Assembly (NCBI GenBank): GCA_035222895.1
Contig: JAVYIG010006862.1
Location: forward strand, 1-64,000
Direction: 5' to 3'
DNA length: 64,000 bases
Origin: Strongylocentrotus droebachiensis
Taxonomy: Eukaryota; Echinodermata; Echinoidea; Camarodonta; Strongylocentrotidae
Part shown: in pieces, positions 12,390 through 24,817 of the stretch
Numbering within the stretch: the first letter of the stretch is position 1
Layout: every line of letters begins with the position of its first letter
The notes under the pieces: generated by a model
The model's database searches: none
What the model was told of the DNA's origin: nothing
The model's input: the letters and a program-made list of their open reading frames with translations, nothing else
Made by a program: the position numbers and the translations under genes

Positions 12390-12499
12390 CCAGCAGGCGG
12401 ATAGCATCGCTGAGTGTCGGTGCCTATCAAGATAATGTCTGGTTGGGCCGGTGTGGGGATGTGGAAAGTTGTGGTCGTATGGTTTGCAGGGGTTTGTGA

Positions 12500-12925
12500 C
12501 AGGTATGAGGGAGTTCCTTTAAATGGATCCGGTAACTTTGTCTTAGATCCTTTAAAATATATCCTTGATTTAGCTCATGCTGCAATGATAATTATAAACC
12601 TTTAGGTCAGTCAGGAATCCCATGACTTTTACAAGCCGATTCCCCGTCTGATTATCAATATATTTAAGATTGAAAATCGAAATCAAATTTTGCGTTTGCT
12701 AAACTGTTTTCATAACACTACAGTCTGTTGGGGAAAACGAGTATGGTAAAACCGGTCACTCAAAGGTTTTTACTTTTTTGAGGCACTTCTTGATCATTTT
12801 GAAGCGCAATTTTTTTAGGGCTTCAATATTACACCATATCACAGACACTGATAACACGTAGGGTCATGCATCTCAGATTTAACATTGTTTAACAATGCCT
12901 TTAAAGTTTAAAGGGATTGGACCAC
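12500..12925 (+). mobile_element. Dispersed repeat family R1, copy 1
   Basis: Shares most of its length with 35485-35876 in the same order and orientation, for example TAAACCTTTAGGTCAGTCAG, CCATGACTTTTACAAGCCGA, TTTTTAGGGCTTCAATATTA and GCATCTCAGATTTAACATTG. The ends are CCTTTAAA and TTTAAAGG, a possible short inverted repeat. It has no coding capacity, so it is probably a non-autonomous DNA element. Confidence 0.7.
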
Positions 12926-14877
12926 TGTTGTATATGAAGTGACAACATTCCTACAGTCCATTGCATTTGCTGAGAGCCAGAAGGGATTACCTTGTATTCT
13001 TCAACACAAAACTACATGTAACTCCATTCTGGCTTATCAGCAGAAAATATATCAATTCACAATTAATACTTCTGTATCCTGTTCTTTATCTGGTCACTTT
13101 CTTTTGCCCAAGTCCATACTTTCTATTACTAAATTCTGTCACATATCCATCTTAAATTGATTATCCATCCCATGTTGTATTAGTTCCTTTACCTATCACC
13201 ATCTTGATGTTTTTCATTGTGTGACGTACACGCACAATGTGATGTACATGCTCAAAATAGGGATGCTCTTGAGTTTATTACCATATTTCTGTTAGTGGGA
13301 GACATATACTATTTTGTTTAAATTTTCAGCGAACACTCATATTTTCTGGGGAGTAAATAGTGACGACCAGATCAAAACGAAATTTGAATAGGGCCTCTAG
13401 TATCAATATTCACTGTAATAATGTTGTGGTAAAGTGAATTGTTTTCATTAAACTTGAAAGAGCAATCTGATTTAACAAAAATGTCAAGAGAAACGTATCA
13501 CTTGAATTGTGCTGCATATATTCAATACAAAAAAATTATTAAATCCAATACGGTTTCTGTTCCACTTGAGTATACATGTATGGCCCATACCTAACCCTAC
13601 AGTACCAGCATATAGAAATAAATCATGGGTCTGAAAGCAGATGCTACCAAGAGAAGGCTCGTTTTCTAAACCGTTCTATTGAAGTAGTTTGATTTCTTTA
13701 ATCTGTTGATTTGGAACTAATTAAAGACAAGAGTTTTTTATGGAAAGGATTACCAAAACTAAATCCAGAAACAATTTACCTGTCTGAATCGAACCAATAG
13801 CATCCATGAATTTGCATTGAAATATTGAAATGTACATTAGCATTTCATATAATATTCATTGGATCCGATCGCTTTGCACCTGTTTGGAGAATGAGGAGAA
13901 TATGATGGTGTTGAATATTCAATTATTGTCATCACAGACTGATTGTTAATGCTTGGGGTGTAGATGATTAATTTATCAATGCTAAAAACATGAGTGTAAA
14001 AAGAGATCAATATGGGATTTGTTTTAAAAAGAGAAAAAGAGTGGTTATTTGTAGAAAAGGGGAAGAAAGAAAGTTGAAGCAAGCTTATAGAAGGCAGTTG
14101 AAAATGTTTAAAAAATGAAATAGCATTGGAGACATTTTAATTTAAACCATTGGTGTGATAAAACCTTGTACATGTAACTCAAGTATGTTTTTTTCAGGAG
14201 AGCAAAACTTGCACACACAGAAGAAAAAAAAACAATAAGAACAAAAACCAACTTGCAAGAGCATTATCAATCTTCATTATAGAGGTACACCTTAGCTTAT
14301 GGCATTATAGTTTTGTAGACATCAATTTAGTCTCTAGCTACAAAATAAAATAAAAAATTCACCAGAAATTGAGTTAAAAGATTATTTTCTTCCCATCTGT
14401 GATACAGGCACATCGTGAACTCACGATGCTATACCACTATTTTCATACTACATCATTTAGGAAGTCTCCACTTGAGTTTTACTTACCTGTCCTAGACATA
14501 AAGGAAAACTTTTTGCATGTTATCTAAGCATTTTAACTTAATTCAATATGTGTATGTGCAATGAGCAATGACTGCATTCAATATTAAACAACAGAGCTGA
14601 CCAAAGTTAATGTAACATTACAACCATTGATTATCTCTGGAAGTACCGGCAGGTTAACGATCGTTCTTAATAAACAATTCTAGCCCAGTAGTTAGTGCTA
14701 TTTATAGCGTTATAATCTGTAATTATGTATGTATTGTTAGTTTACGTCACCTGACTGTTTGTGTCACCTGACTGACTCTCACACACCTTGTGAGTACCTT
14801 ACCGTGCACCTGTGCTATTCTCATCCCTCCTCAATTAAAACATCCTCTGGCATTTTCCCTCATCTACATGTACTCCC
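12926..14877. other. Unique AT-rich sequence, nothing recognised
   Basis: No coding exon, repeat partner or RNA gene that I can support. Confidence 0.6.
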
Positions 14878-15287
14878 CTCATCTTCACTCATATCTCTCT
14901 CTCCCTCTTCCACTCCCTCTTCCACTCCCTCTTTTCCCCACTCCCTCTTTTCTCCCCCTCTCCCCCCTCTCTCTCCCTCTCTCTCTCCCCCTCTCTCCTT
15001 GTGTCTTCCCTCTCCCATCATCTCTCTTTACTACCCCCTCTCTCCCGAAATATCTTCCTTTTCTTCTGATTATCTATATTCAATTAGTTGCTTTTCAACT
15101 TCAGTGATACTCTCTCGCTTTAACTCTGTTTATAAAGTACATATTTCCTTACCTCTTTCTCTGTCTCTCGTGTGTGATGACCTCTCATATGACGGCCTAC
15201 TACAGCCCATCAGGGATGGGTGCCCAATTTGTCAACTTCTGAAATATCCTCACACTTGGTACGAGAAGCTGTCTTACACCCTTCCAC

Positions 15288-15319
<32 letters not shown>

Positions 15320-15720
15320 TCACATACACACATACATATATACACACACACTTTCTCCATTTCTTCCCCTTCTTCCTCTCCCAATCTCTTTTTCTCTCCC
15401 TGCCCCCTTCTCACTCCGTCTCCCTACCTCTGTCTCTCTCCCCTTCTCCCTTCCCCCTCCCTCTCACACTTTTTTTTAAATCTCCGTCTTTCTCCCTTCC
15501 ATCCCCTCTCTCACGTGCCCTCACCCCCTCCTCCCTCTCTCTCTCTCTCTCTCTCTAACTCCCACACTCTCCCTCTCTTTGACTCCCACACTCTCCCACA
15601 CTCTCTCACACACTCACCCACACACTCACAAACACTCTCCCACACACTCCCCCGCTCTCTCTCTCTCTCTTTGACTCCTACACTCTCACACTAACAAATA
15701 GAAGACCCCAATCCTTCCTA

Positions 15721-15751
<31 letters not shown>

Positions 15752-15790
15752 CCTACACTCTCCCACACTCTCCCACGCTGTCCCACGCAC
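14878..15790. repeat. CT-rich polypyrimidine block
   Basis: About 0.9 kb of CTCTCT and CCCTCT-type sequence with embedded CACACA. It generates a 311-codon Ser/Leu/Pro frame that is an artefact of composition. Confidence 0.9.
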
Positions 15791-16519
15791 TCCCAAATAG
15801 AATAATCCACTATTTAACACATGGATCATTGCTCAAACTCTCTCCACACATCACCCTGTAGACTCACAAACGTACGTCAGCCATGATCTCGTTAATTAAC
15901 CATCGCGCCTAGCCTAGGGATGACATCACGTTTTAGATGTTGGCAATCGATATTAATTATCGTGGGCTCGTATCGGAAGTCGTAAGTATCCTTGACTTTG
16001 TTATTGAATAGATCATTGATTGGAGGACCATGGAAATGCGTTCTTGCATGAATGGATGTAGACTTCTGTATTCATAAGCTTTATGTTCTATTTAAGGGAA
16101 ATACAAACAGAAATGCTTGTAACCTATATGTTGGAATTTTGAGTGCTCTTCCAAATAATCATTTCTAGTAGCGAGTGCGGAATTGGATTAAATATTAAAG
16201 AGTACCAATCACTGGGATAGAATAATTTGTGTTTTAGCTAGAATGTATAGAAGAAACCTAAACAAATTAAATTGGCATTCTGTAGGTGAGCATTTTATAA
16301 TTAAAGTAGTATGATGAAAATAAAGGATAAAATAGATCATCGTGCATGAAACCCAAGTCCTGTGCATCTACTAGTCCACTCATGAAGTTCTAAAATATAT
16401 ATTTGTACAAGAAATATTTGAAGCTTATATTTTGAATACATTATTGTGACATGGAACATTTTACATCAAGAGCAAAACATGTTTTGGCTACTGGTATGCT
16501 GAAGTATGCTAAGTATTAA

Positions 16520-16874
16520 GTATTTAGTATTATTATTAAGTATTTGGCGTCACCTGTTCCAGGGAGGCGAAAAGCGAGCTTAAATCACTGTAACCCTCAG
16601 GGTCTCTCCTCCCGGTATAACTGATTGGGATTGTGTAGGTGGACCACCTACACCAGGGTTTCCCCTACCTTTATACGAATAGTGCAGTGGGTTCTCTCCT
16701 CTACACGGGGCCTCTATTTAACATCCTATCTGAGGGACATAGACTGCATCTATGAAACAGGAGAGGGGCGCATTAACACACAAAGCAAGCTTCAGCCAAC
16801 CGCCTGGTTGGATTCAAACCCACGGTCTTTGGTTTGACAGGCAGATGCTTTACCAACTGAGCCAACTCGCCTCC
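16520..16874 (-). mobile_element. tRNA-derived SINE
   Basis: Read on the minus strand, the head is tRNA-like: an A-box (TGGCTCAGTTGGTAAAGC, 16847-16864) and a B-box (GGTTTGAATCC, 16810-16820) at the normal pol III spacing. A unique body follows, ending near an AATAATAA tail (about 16520-16535). The tRNA arms are degenerate, so it is not a functional tRNA gene. Confidence 0.8.
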
Positions 16875-19186
16875 TATTTCAGGTAGGGGGTAAAGTTGAA
16901 TTGTAGTCATTAATCTATAAGGTGTATTATTGTTGACTTCATTGTAATCTGATGCATAGCGACGGTACAAAGAAAAATATGCCATTGTGTCCCTTTTGTA
17001 TCTGACTTAGTTTTCAACAAAGGTAAACTAATTGAAAAAAGTCAAAATGGAATACTATAAAGAGGGAAATACTTGTTGTAGAAATGGTAGAATGGAACAA
17101 ACCTAAAATGGATACACACTAAAGAACCAATTATCTGAGATGGAAATACCTCAGAATTTGTGTATTTTACATCTACTTGGGAATCAAAATATTATATTTG
17201 TGATTACAATGAATGTGTTTGATATTTTTTGAAGCGGAAAATTAATCAACAGTTCAATGATGACCCTGTTTCAACTGTTCAATGCATACACACAAACTAC
17301 ACACATCTTTGTGCAATACACTATTTAAACAGGATGAAAAAGACAGAAACATTTCATCTCTCCCTATTCGTTACCCTTTCTTCTTTCAATAATCATCCTT
17401 TCAGTAAACCTTTACTTCCGAAGTGAAATGCTGTCTTTTCCAAGTATCCTACAGGTTCATATAAAGTGGCACCTTCAATTTATACATTGCAATACAGTTC
17501 AAGAAGGTAACTGACCCATTCAATCTACACATGTCATCCTCTGACCACTTAGTCTTCAATACCTAAGATAATTCTACTAAAAGGAATATTCTTGTTGATC
17601 AATTAGGGTAGTTTTCAGATCCCAGGAATTCCAATCAAACGAGACCGTATCTGCCGGCTTGGGTTATCATTTTATGATTAATCAGATGATGGGGTTAAGG
17701 AATTTATTTCTCTTTTTGGATGTTCCATTAGCATATAAGTTGATCAAGGCTTTGATAGGATTGGAGCAGACATTCTTGTACGTCATTGATGTCGTGGTTG
17801 TGCTTTTATGGCTTTTGGCGGAATGGTCATGTTCTGGAAAGGGCAAAAGGTAAAAGTGAAAAGAAATATGAAGTAAGAATTGGTATGGGTGGAGAAGAAA
17901 GTGATTTGGTATTTTGTTATAGGAAGAGAGAGGGGGGGGGGGGGGGATTACGGGGGCAAGGGAGTAGGGGGACAAGAGGGTGAAATAGAAATGAAAACTG
18001 GAACTGCAATCATATTAGAATAATATGCATGCATTGACGCCCGTGTTTCTATGTGGTAGATGAAAGAGCATCTCTTGGACTATTTAGAGGAATTTATTAG
18101 AAGTCTGTAGCATCTAGGATAGTGGATATAGGAAGGCAGAAAGAAATGTAGAGATGATGAACAAATAAAAATAATAATAATAATATATCGTCGTTAATCA
18201 TGCTAATTCCTGCGAACAGTGGAATCAACCGAGTGAAATCAACTGTAAAATGAGCTGTCATGAGTCCCTAAAGAGTATATTGCTATTCCATGTCATGGTT
18301 GTAAGCAGCAATAATTGTGGTCATATTTTTGTAATACTTGGTGTACCCTGTATTACTTTACAGAAAGCTGTAAAGAGTGAGAGAAAGATAGGGGAGAGCA
18401 AGGGGGTGTTCAAGGATATTTTATTAAGAGGGGATACTACATGTCTAGGGATTCCACATCTTCATAAGACAACCATCTGAAATACATGTGTTCACTTTGT
18501 ACCACATTTCTTGTCATTTATATGTAAAAGCACATATATTTCCAACATATTCATACCAACGAATCACTAGGTTGACTTGAAGCCTAATGATAACTTGTTG
18601 TTCACACAATCCATTATATAGAGAAGTAATTTAATTACAACTCATGCATGAAATTATATTACGGCGGCAGTGAACGTTTGGGTGCAATGAGTGTTTTTGT
18701 TTAAAATTCCTCATTTTCCTCATGCTAGGCACATGTACAGTACATGTATCTATAAAGGGAACTGCATGTATGTACAATCAGGCCCAGCAGTGGCAAGAAG
18801 AGGCACAGCAAAAGGAAGAGGAGTTATGGAATCTACATTTACAAAGTCCTCAAGCAATTATACATGCAGCCTTATATACGCGAAAATAACGTTGTAAGTG
18901 GGGCAAGGCTCAAGAGTAAACCGTCACTCTTAACTCCTTTCTTCTCACTTATTGATCAGGTAAAAATAGACCCAATTAGGTAGGAGGTTGTACTTTTTCA
19001 TTTTATCCCTCCCTTCCATAACTCCCTCTCTCTCGCAGACAAATTTATTCAGAAAGACAACCCGCTGAAACCTTCGCTGATCATCACGTGTTGAAGGATA
19101 CGCACGTGGCTGTTTGATTCAATTACCGCGAAGCCTGTGCATGCGACGATCCTGTTGCGCTTCTACTTTTCTCGTCGTCGAGAGAA
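16875..19186. other. Unique AT-rich sequence, nothing recognised
   Basis: Only simple repeats: a poly-G tract near 17933-17946 and an ATA run near 18166-18186. Confidence 0.6.
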
Positions 19187-20390
19187 ATTTTCAACTGATG
19201 AAGAGTTGGATGGAAAGAGGATGGGGGGGGGGGGGGAGGTGGAAAATGTCATGGTCATACTGATCATCGTTGTGACGGGAAGTTGGATCAAATTATGATG
19301 TGTTTTGAAGCCAATGTTTGGATGTTTCGTGCGTTTTGGCAGATTATGCCTGATTTGAGCTTTGGATGTTAGCGCAGGGATGGCATTGAAGCTGAATTAG
19401 AGTGAGAGGGAGAGATAGAGAGGGAGGGAGAGAAGAGAGAGAAAGAGTTGAAGGGAAAGAGAGGTAAAGGTGCCGAGAAAATGAAGTAATGTCAATCTTG
19501 TCGGAGAAGGAGAGAGGGGAAAGCAAAGAAATAAAAGAAGAGGATGCTTTAGAGAGGCAATAAATGCTGGTTATCTTATTTAAATATGGATTTTCAATGT
19601 TAAAATTTTCAACTGACAAATAGTTGGATGGAAAGAGGGAGGGGGGGGGGGGGGGAGGAGAGGCGGAAAATGTCATGCTCAAAGTGATTGTTGTGACGGA
19701 AAGTTGGATCAAATTATGATGTGTTGAAACCAATGTTAGGATGTTTCGTGTGTTTTGGCGGATTATGCTTGATTTGAGTTTTGGATGTTAGTGCAGGGAT
19801 GGCATTGGAGCTGAATTAGAGTGAGAGGGAGAGATAGAGAGGGTGGGAGGGAGAGGGAGAGAAGAGAGAGAAGAGATGAAGGGAAAGAGAGGTAAAGGTG
19901 CCGAGAAAATGAAGTAATGCCAATCTTGTCGGAGAAGGAGAGAGGGGAAAGCAAAGAGATAAAAGAAAAGGGTGCTCGAGAGAGGCAAAAAATGTTCAAA
20001 TTTTCAACTGACAAATAGTTGGTTGGAAAGAGGAGGGAGGGGGGGGGGGGCAGGCGGAAAATATCATGGTGATAGTGATAATGGTTGTGACGAAAAGTTG
20101 GATCAAATTATGATGTATTGAAGCCAATGTTTGGATGTTTCGTGCATTTTGGCGGGTTATGCTTGATTTGAGCTTTGGATGTTAGTGCAGGGATGGCATT
20201 GGAGCTGAATTAGAGAGAAAAAGGGGGGGGGGGGGGGAGAGGTAAAGGTGTAGTATTGCTGAGAAAATGAAGTAATGTCAATCTTGTCGAAAAAGGAGAG
20301 AGGGGAAAGCAGAGGGATAAAAGAAAAGGGTATTAGAAAGAGGCAATGTAAATGATGCTTATCTTATTATCCTATTCAAAATAAAGAGGC
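19187..20390. repeat. Three-copy 400-base tandem array with a poly-G tract in each unit
   Basis: Units start near 19187, 19605 and 20001 at TTTTCAACTGA. Each has, in order, AGTTGGATGGAAAGAGG, a run of 10 to 14 Gs, GTTGGATCAAATTATGATGT, TTTGGATGTTAG, a GAGAGA block and GAAAATGAAGTAATG-CAATCTTGTCG. Units are about 85-95% alike by eye. Degenerate further copies of the last module appear near 20505 and 20680. Confidence 0.85.
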
Positions 20391-20394
20391 AAAG

Positions 20395-20740
20395 GATAAA
20401 TGAAAAAAGTGAAAGAGGGAGAAACAGAGAGAGGCAATGGTTGGAAGAGAGAAAGAGAGGAGGAAGGGGGATAACGGGAAAGTTGGAGTAGATTACCTGT
20501 GGTTTGATTAGAAAATGTAATTAGGTTCACCTTGTTTGGAATGAGGAGAAAGAAGAGAAGAGGAGGAACAAAAAGAGAGTAAAAGAGAGAGAGAGAGAGA
20601 CTTAAAGAAAGAGAAAGTGAAAGAAAAAGAAAGAGCAAGGAAGAGAGAGAGACAGGTACCTGTACAGTGTTTTCAATGACTAGAAAATGAAATGATGGCC
20701 ATGTTGTTGAGGCAATTATGCTTGGCTCAGAGAGGAACTG
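20395..20740. repeat. GA-rich block with degenerate array remnants
   Basis: GAGAGA low-complexity sequence with two decayed GAAAATG-AATTAGG/GATGGCC modules that resemble the 3' part of the 400-base unit. Confidence 0.5.
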
Positions 20741-20909
20741 CTTAAAGGGACAGGCATGTACCGTAATGCTACACTGCTCCCATATATATATTGATTGATC
20801 GCTACACTCTAAGTTGTAGAAGAGATGTATACATGTATATGCTTAGCCTTACGTATGTATGTACTGTACTTACTTACAGTTGTACTTCCAAGTATTTAAT
20901 TAGAGACAT

Positions 20910-21156
20910 GTTAAAGGGAGTGTAGCTTGGCAAATACTGGTTAACGCCATCTACGTCTTCTTTTGGACAACGTAAACGAATTGACTTGATTAACGGTAAT
21001 CAGCAACTTAATCTCTACATGGTCAGCGCTCGTGAAAAAGACAGAAGTTTTCCTCACACTTCGTTTTCTCCGTAGATGTATTATTCCCGACCTATTGGTC
21101 CCCGAGTCAGGCCATGGGAAAGACACGTAGCCTCGTCAGGCTGCACTCCCTTTAAC
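20910..21156 (-). mobile_element. MITE with TTAAAGGGAGTG ends (copy 1)
   Basis: Termini GTTAAAGGGAGTGTAGC and GCTGCACTCCCTTTAAC are inverted repeats. The interior is shared with 58130-58398 in the opposite orientation (TGTCTTTCCC, CCAAAAGAAG-CGTAGAT, GCGTTAACCAGTATT). Confidence 0.75.
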
Positions 21157-23239
21157 TCATGAAATTTGTTGTGTGTCTGCACATATCTTGAAAGTGAAGG
21201 ATGTGATAGAATGTGACAAGTTGACAGCTAGCAGATAATAGCAGGTGAAAGAACACCTGCTCAATGATAAAACAATGCCCGACTCAAAAACGCACCGTTA
21301 TGTCCGCTCATGCCATGCAGAGGAAGCTGTATAGTCCGACACATAGATTAGGACTGCATTTATAGGGACTTTGCAGTCGATTAGACATCATGTTTCCTGA
21401 AAATGCACTGATGAATACTATCGCTTTTAATAGTGGGTGATTATCGGGCAATTGCATTTTAGAAGCCATAGAATCCCTCAGAATCCTTTTAATATGCAGT
21501 CTGTAAACGGGGAGTAAATGGGGTATTTTGATGATTTAAGCAAATATGAGGTTAATTGAGATCATGATTTTTACACAATCAAATACAGTTCATGCAGTAA
21601 AAACTCCAAGAAGCTTGATTTGATATGCTCATTCATGGTTTAAATCTGGCTTTGCAGTACACATGCATGCTAAATTTTTAGCACATGTACTTTGGTTTGT
21701 ATAATTCATTTGATTTTGTCCTTTTGTACTGGTATTATAATTTGCTCTCTCTTACTCATTTTTCTTCTATGTATATTATCTATCTCATGATATCCTGTAG
21801 CACAGAGAGAGGTGAATGAACGTGGTTGTCATTTATTACTGTTGTCAAAACAAGTAATCATTCCAGGGTTATAGTAGATAGTTGACATTTGAGGCGGCCA
21901 TTTTGTGATAATGAAAAACATGTTTCCGTCACTCCCACAATAATTCCCATATTGTTTATTCAGTTCTTCGTAGAAGTCACTGCCTGCATACGTGTACTTG
22001 TGCATGCATAGGCGTGAGATGAGAGAGCTTTACATTTTTAACTCTTTTTATGGTGTTAAACTCATTACAAAAAGGTTATCGGATAATGGTTTTAAAGTAG
22101 ACACTCAGGGATGGCCCTGTAGTGTTTTGATAGTGGACGCATGTTTACATGTAAAATGTAGGTCTAAACAGTGCTGAAATGCAATGTTAAATGAAAGGGA
22201 AGAAAAATGTTCATGCGAATAATGTTAGGACAATCAACTTTGGAACTTTCATGAATTTTCGCAAGTGATTCAGATTAGCGAAAGTTTCTTACTGCATGAA
22301 ATGATGGAATCACAACTGTCCATCCTTTCACAAATTTTCTTTATCAGAAAATAGAATTATTTTACAGTTTGTGAAAGATTAAATTTCACATTTTTGTGTA
22401 CAGAGGAGCATTATTGACTAGGGAAATGGGTATATCATTTGCCCTGTTTTGCTAGGTGCTAGGCTGAGTCTGTAGTCTGTATATGTCATAAATTGAAAAC
22501 GTCTTTTTGCTTTTTAGTTGACATTATGATAAAGCTATACAGAATACTAGTATGTTCAGATTTTTTTTTAAATTCCGATATCACAGGTCTTTTAATGGAA
22601 TCAGAAACTCAGGCAGGGAAATGGATCTATATTTAAAATTGATCGATGCGGTAGACTTGTGTCTGATTTCTATGCTACTCATGATGGGTGACACAATCTA
22701 TGTTTTTAGGAAACGGCTAGCAGCTCGTCGCGGACACTGTTTTATAACATTGATTTTAGCACCGTTGCCTCATGGTATTGTCAAATGCTACACATACAAA
22801 CTGGTACTCGATGGCAGACTTTCAAATCAATAAATTCATGAACCACTGAAGAGACATAGTTTTAATTAAAATTGTGTAGAGTGTAGAATGATTTTTACTA
22901 TATACTTACATATTTTAATTTAGCGACTATTCATGAGGTATTTAGGAATTGTGTCTGGATTTTTTTTTTGAGTAACAGAATTTCATGAGGTATTTACTGT
23001 GTTTGAATAATTTTATTGAGTAACAGAATTTCAAGATTCTGAGAAAATTGAAATGATAATATTGGTAATTTAAATTGGTTTATTATTATGCAAACATCAA
23101 AATTCAAAGCAAAATAACAATATAACGATGGTTACATCGCACAGCAATATGATATAAGATTTTGAAATGTATCAAAGATGTGGATAAATAATTTAGGCAA
23201 AGCCATGTTCAGGAGTAACGGGCTTACATTTAAAATTGA
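21157..23239. other. Unique AT-rich sequence with one short duplication
   Basis: A short tandem duplication lies at about 22934-23033 (CATGAGGTATTTA and TTGAGTAACAGAATTTC twice). Otherwise nothing recognised. Confidence 0.6.
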
Positions 23240-23405
23240 GGGTTCTTGTATATAGTGCTCATGTCTGTCACACTTGGTGGTTCACTGTCATTACCCCTAG
23301 ATATGGCTCTGTAGCAATTGAAGGTACCGTATTAATTCCTGCCAGGCTCCCATTTGCTTCACCTGGGTTGAGTGTGGCAAATGTAGATTAATGTCTTGCC
23401 AATTT
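23240..23405 (-). mobile_element. SINE fragment
   Basis: The reverse strand reads GGCAAGACATTAATCTACAT, then TTTGCCACACTCAACCCAGG and a GGGAGCCTGGCAGG stretch. This matches 57680-57755 of the SINE in intron 3. The pol III head is absent. Confidence 0.65.
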
Positions 23406-23439
23406 TGTTCAAATTTGTAAGAAACCAAATTCATTTTTT

Positions 23440-23935
23440 GTCCAAGCTTTAATTGAAATTCAACATGTACAAAATTTCACTGTAAACCTTGACATGTTTT
23501 TTAAACATTTGTTATGACTGGTCAACTAACCTTTTTTTTGGTATGGATGTCAAAGTTTTTTTTTCATGATATGAATTTAAATTGTGTTTAAATTGTGTGA
23601 AGCTTCACTTAATTGAAATTCAGCGAGCTCCACATTGACCCCAAACATTTGATTTGGCATGGACATTTTCCTGTTGGTCTTCCTCTGGCAATGAAGTGTA
23701 TATTTCAACTATTTATTTTAGATTTTAATGAGTTGTTTCGATACAATTTATTTGTGGTCAAAATGTGGGAGTTTTATTTGTCACCATATACAAGGATCTT
23801 GCCAATTAACAATGTGTTTATTTCAGTAAGCTTCATTTAATTGAAATGCAATATGTATTAAGGATGGTATGCCTAAGAACCTTGACTTAAAACTGTGGTA
23901 TTTTCCTGTTGTACTTCCACCAGTAATGAGTCTCC
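23440..23935. repeat. Degenerate tandem repeat, about 200-base period
   Basis: Modules near 23444, 23602 and 23830 share AAGCTT-A-TTAATTGAAAT. The last two also share ATTTTCCTGTTG and CTTCC-C-GCAATGA-like ends. Confidence 0.5.
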
Positions 23936-24009
23936 AATATTTGTACTAACAATCCTGCATTCAGACTATTGAAATCATTGTATAGCTATTTCATCGTAAA
24001 GCTAGTAAT

Positions 24010-24227
24010 TGGCCCGAATTCACAAAGGAGGTTTAAATTTAACCCATGGTTTAAACTTCATTTACATAACCAATGGTCTAAAATTAGCAAAGCTTGCCTT
24101 GCGAGCGTCTAATATTGGACATCTGACTGTTTTGCGCTTGTTTTTTTGCTAATTTTAGACCATGGGTTATGTAAATGAGGGTTTAAACAATGAGTTAAAT
24201 TTAAACCTCCTTTGTGAATTCAGGCCA
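24010..24227. mobile_element. Palindromic MITE
   Basis: The ends GGCCCGAATTCACAAAGGAG and the complement at 24226 pair for about 75 bases with few mismatches (the GGTTTAAATTTAAC and CCATGGTCTAAAATTAGC segments). A short unpaired middle separates the arms. No coding capacity. Confidence 0.75.
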
Positions 24228-24672
24228 TTAAGTTTTCCAAGTATGAATATCATATAAAGAAACGTCCTGTGTACTGAAACGTCGTTTACCAAAACACATG
24301 TTTGAGCATCCTTTTTTAATGAAAACTCGATAAAAACTCGGGATCGCTCTCCAGTCTGATCTTTGTATTGTACAACAATCATATAAATGGGTTTGGCTTA
24401 TCATGAACGCACACTAATGATTGGTCAGCTGACATTTCAATTGACCTCTTCAAAATAAGTGAGTTTTGTTTTGTTTACACTGTAGTTTGATGAGGCCATC
24501 AATAGTACATTCTGTGTATGGAGCTGTAAATTATCAGTTCCATACTAACTGTTTTTACTTTGGTTTTGTTGTTCTGACTACCATGTGCTAAACCATCATT
24601 TGAGATTAATCCCACCTCATCTGTTTATGTGGTATTTAATCAGTCTATTGCTCTCTTTGCTTTATACCACAG

Positions 24673-24817
24673 GAAGCAGTGAGAGACGGACGGTCGAACG
24701 GAGGTATACTGCATGAACTGGAATCTAATAATTGACTGACACTGCCATCAGGGGCAGAGGGAATTCATTCATTTTCTAACTGCAGATGGGAAGGCATAGA
24801 TTTGGCAGCATTCCATG
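24673..24817 (+). other. Candidate non-coding upstream exon of the choline transporter
   Basis: A very good acceptor (TATTGCTCTCTTTGC, then TTTATACCACAG) is followed 145 bases later by a donor, CATG|GTATGT. The segment is richer in CpG than its surroundings and does not match any repeat seen elsewhere in the window. Spliced to 30417 it would form a 5' UTR with two short upstream ATGs; the first opens an upstream frame that stops within the exon. No transcript evidence is available, so it could be a chance pair of splice-like sites. Confidence 0.3.

Noticed and set aside
14759..15694. 311-codon Ser/Leu/Pro-rich open frame
   Set aside because: It lies in a CT-rich block. Composition alone keeps the frame open, all three forward frames are long, and no domain is visible.
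16800..16874. Possible tRNA gene on the minus strand
   Set aside because: Degenerate cloverleaf followed by a SINE body; annotated as SINE.
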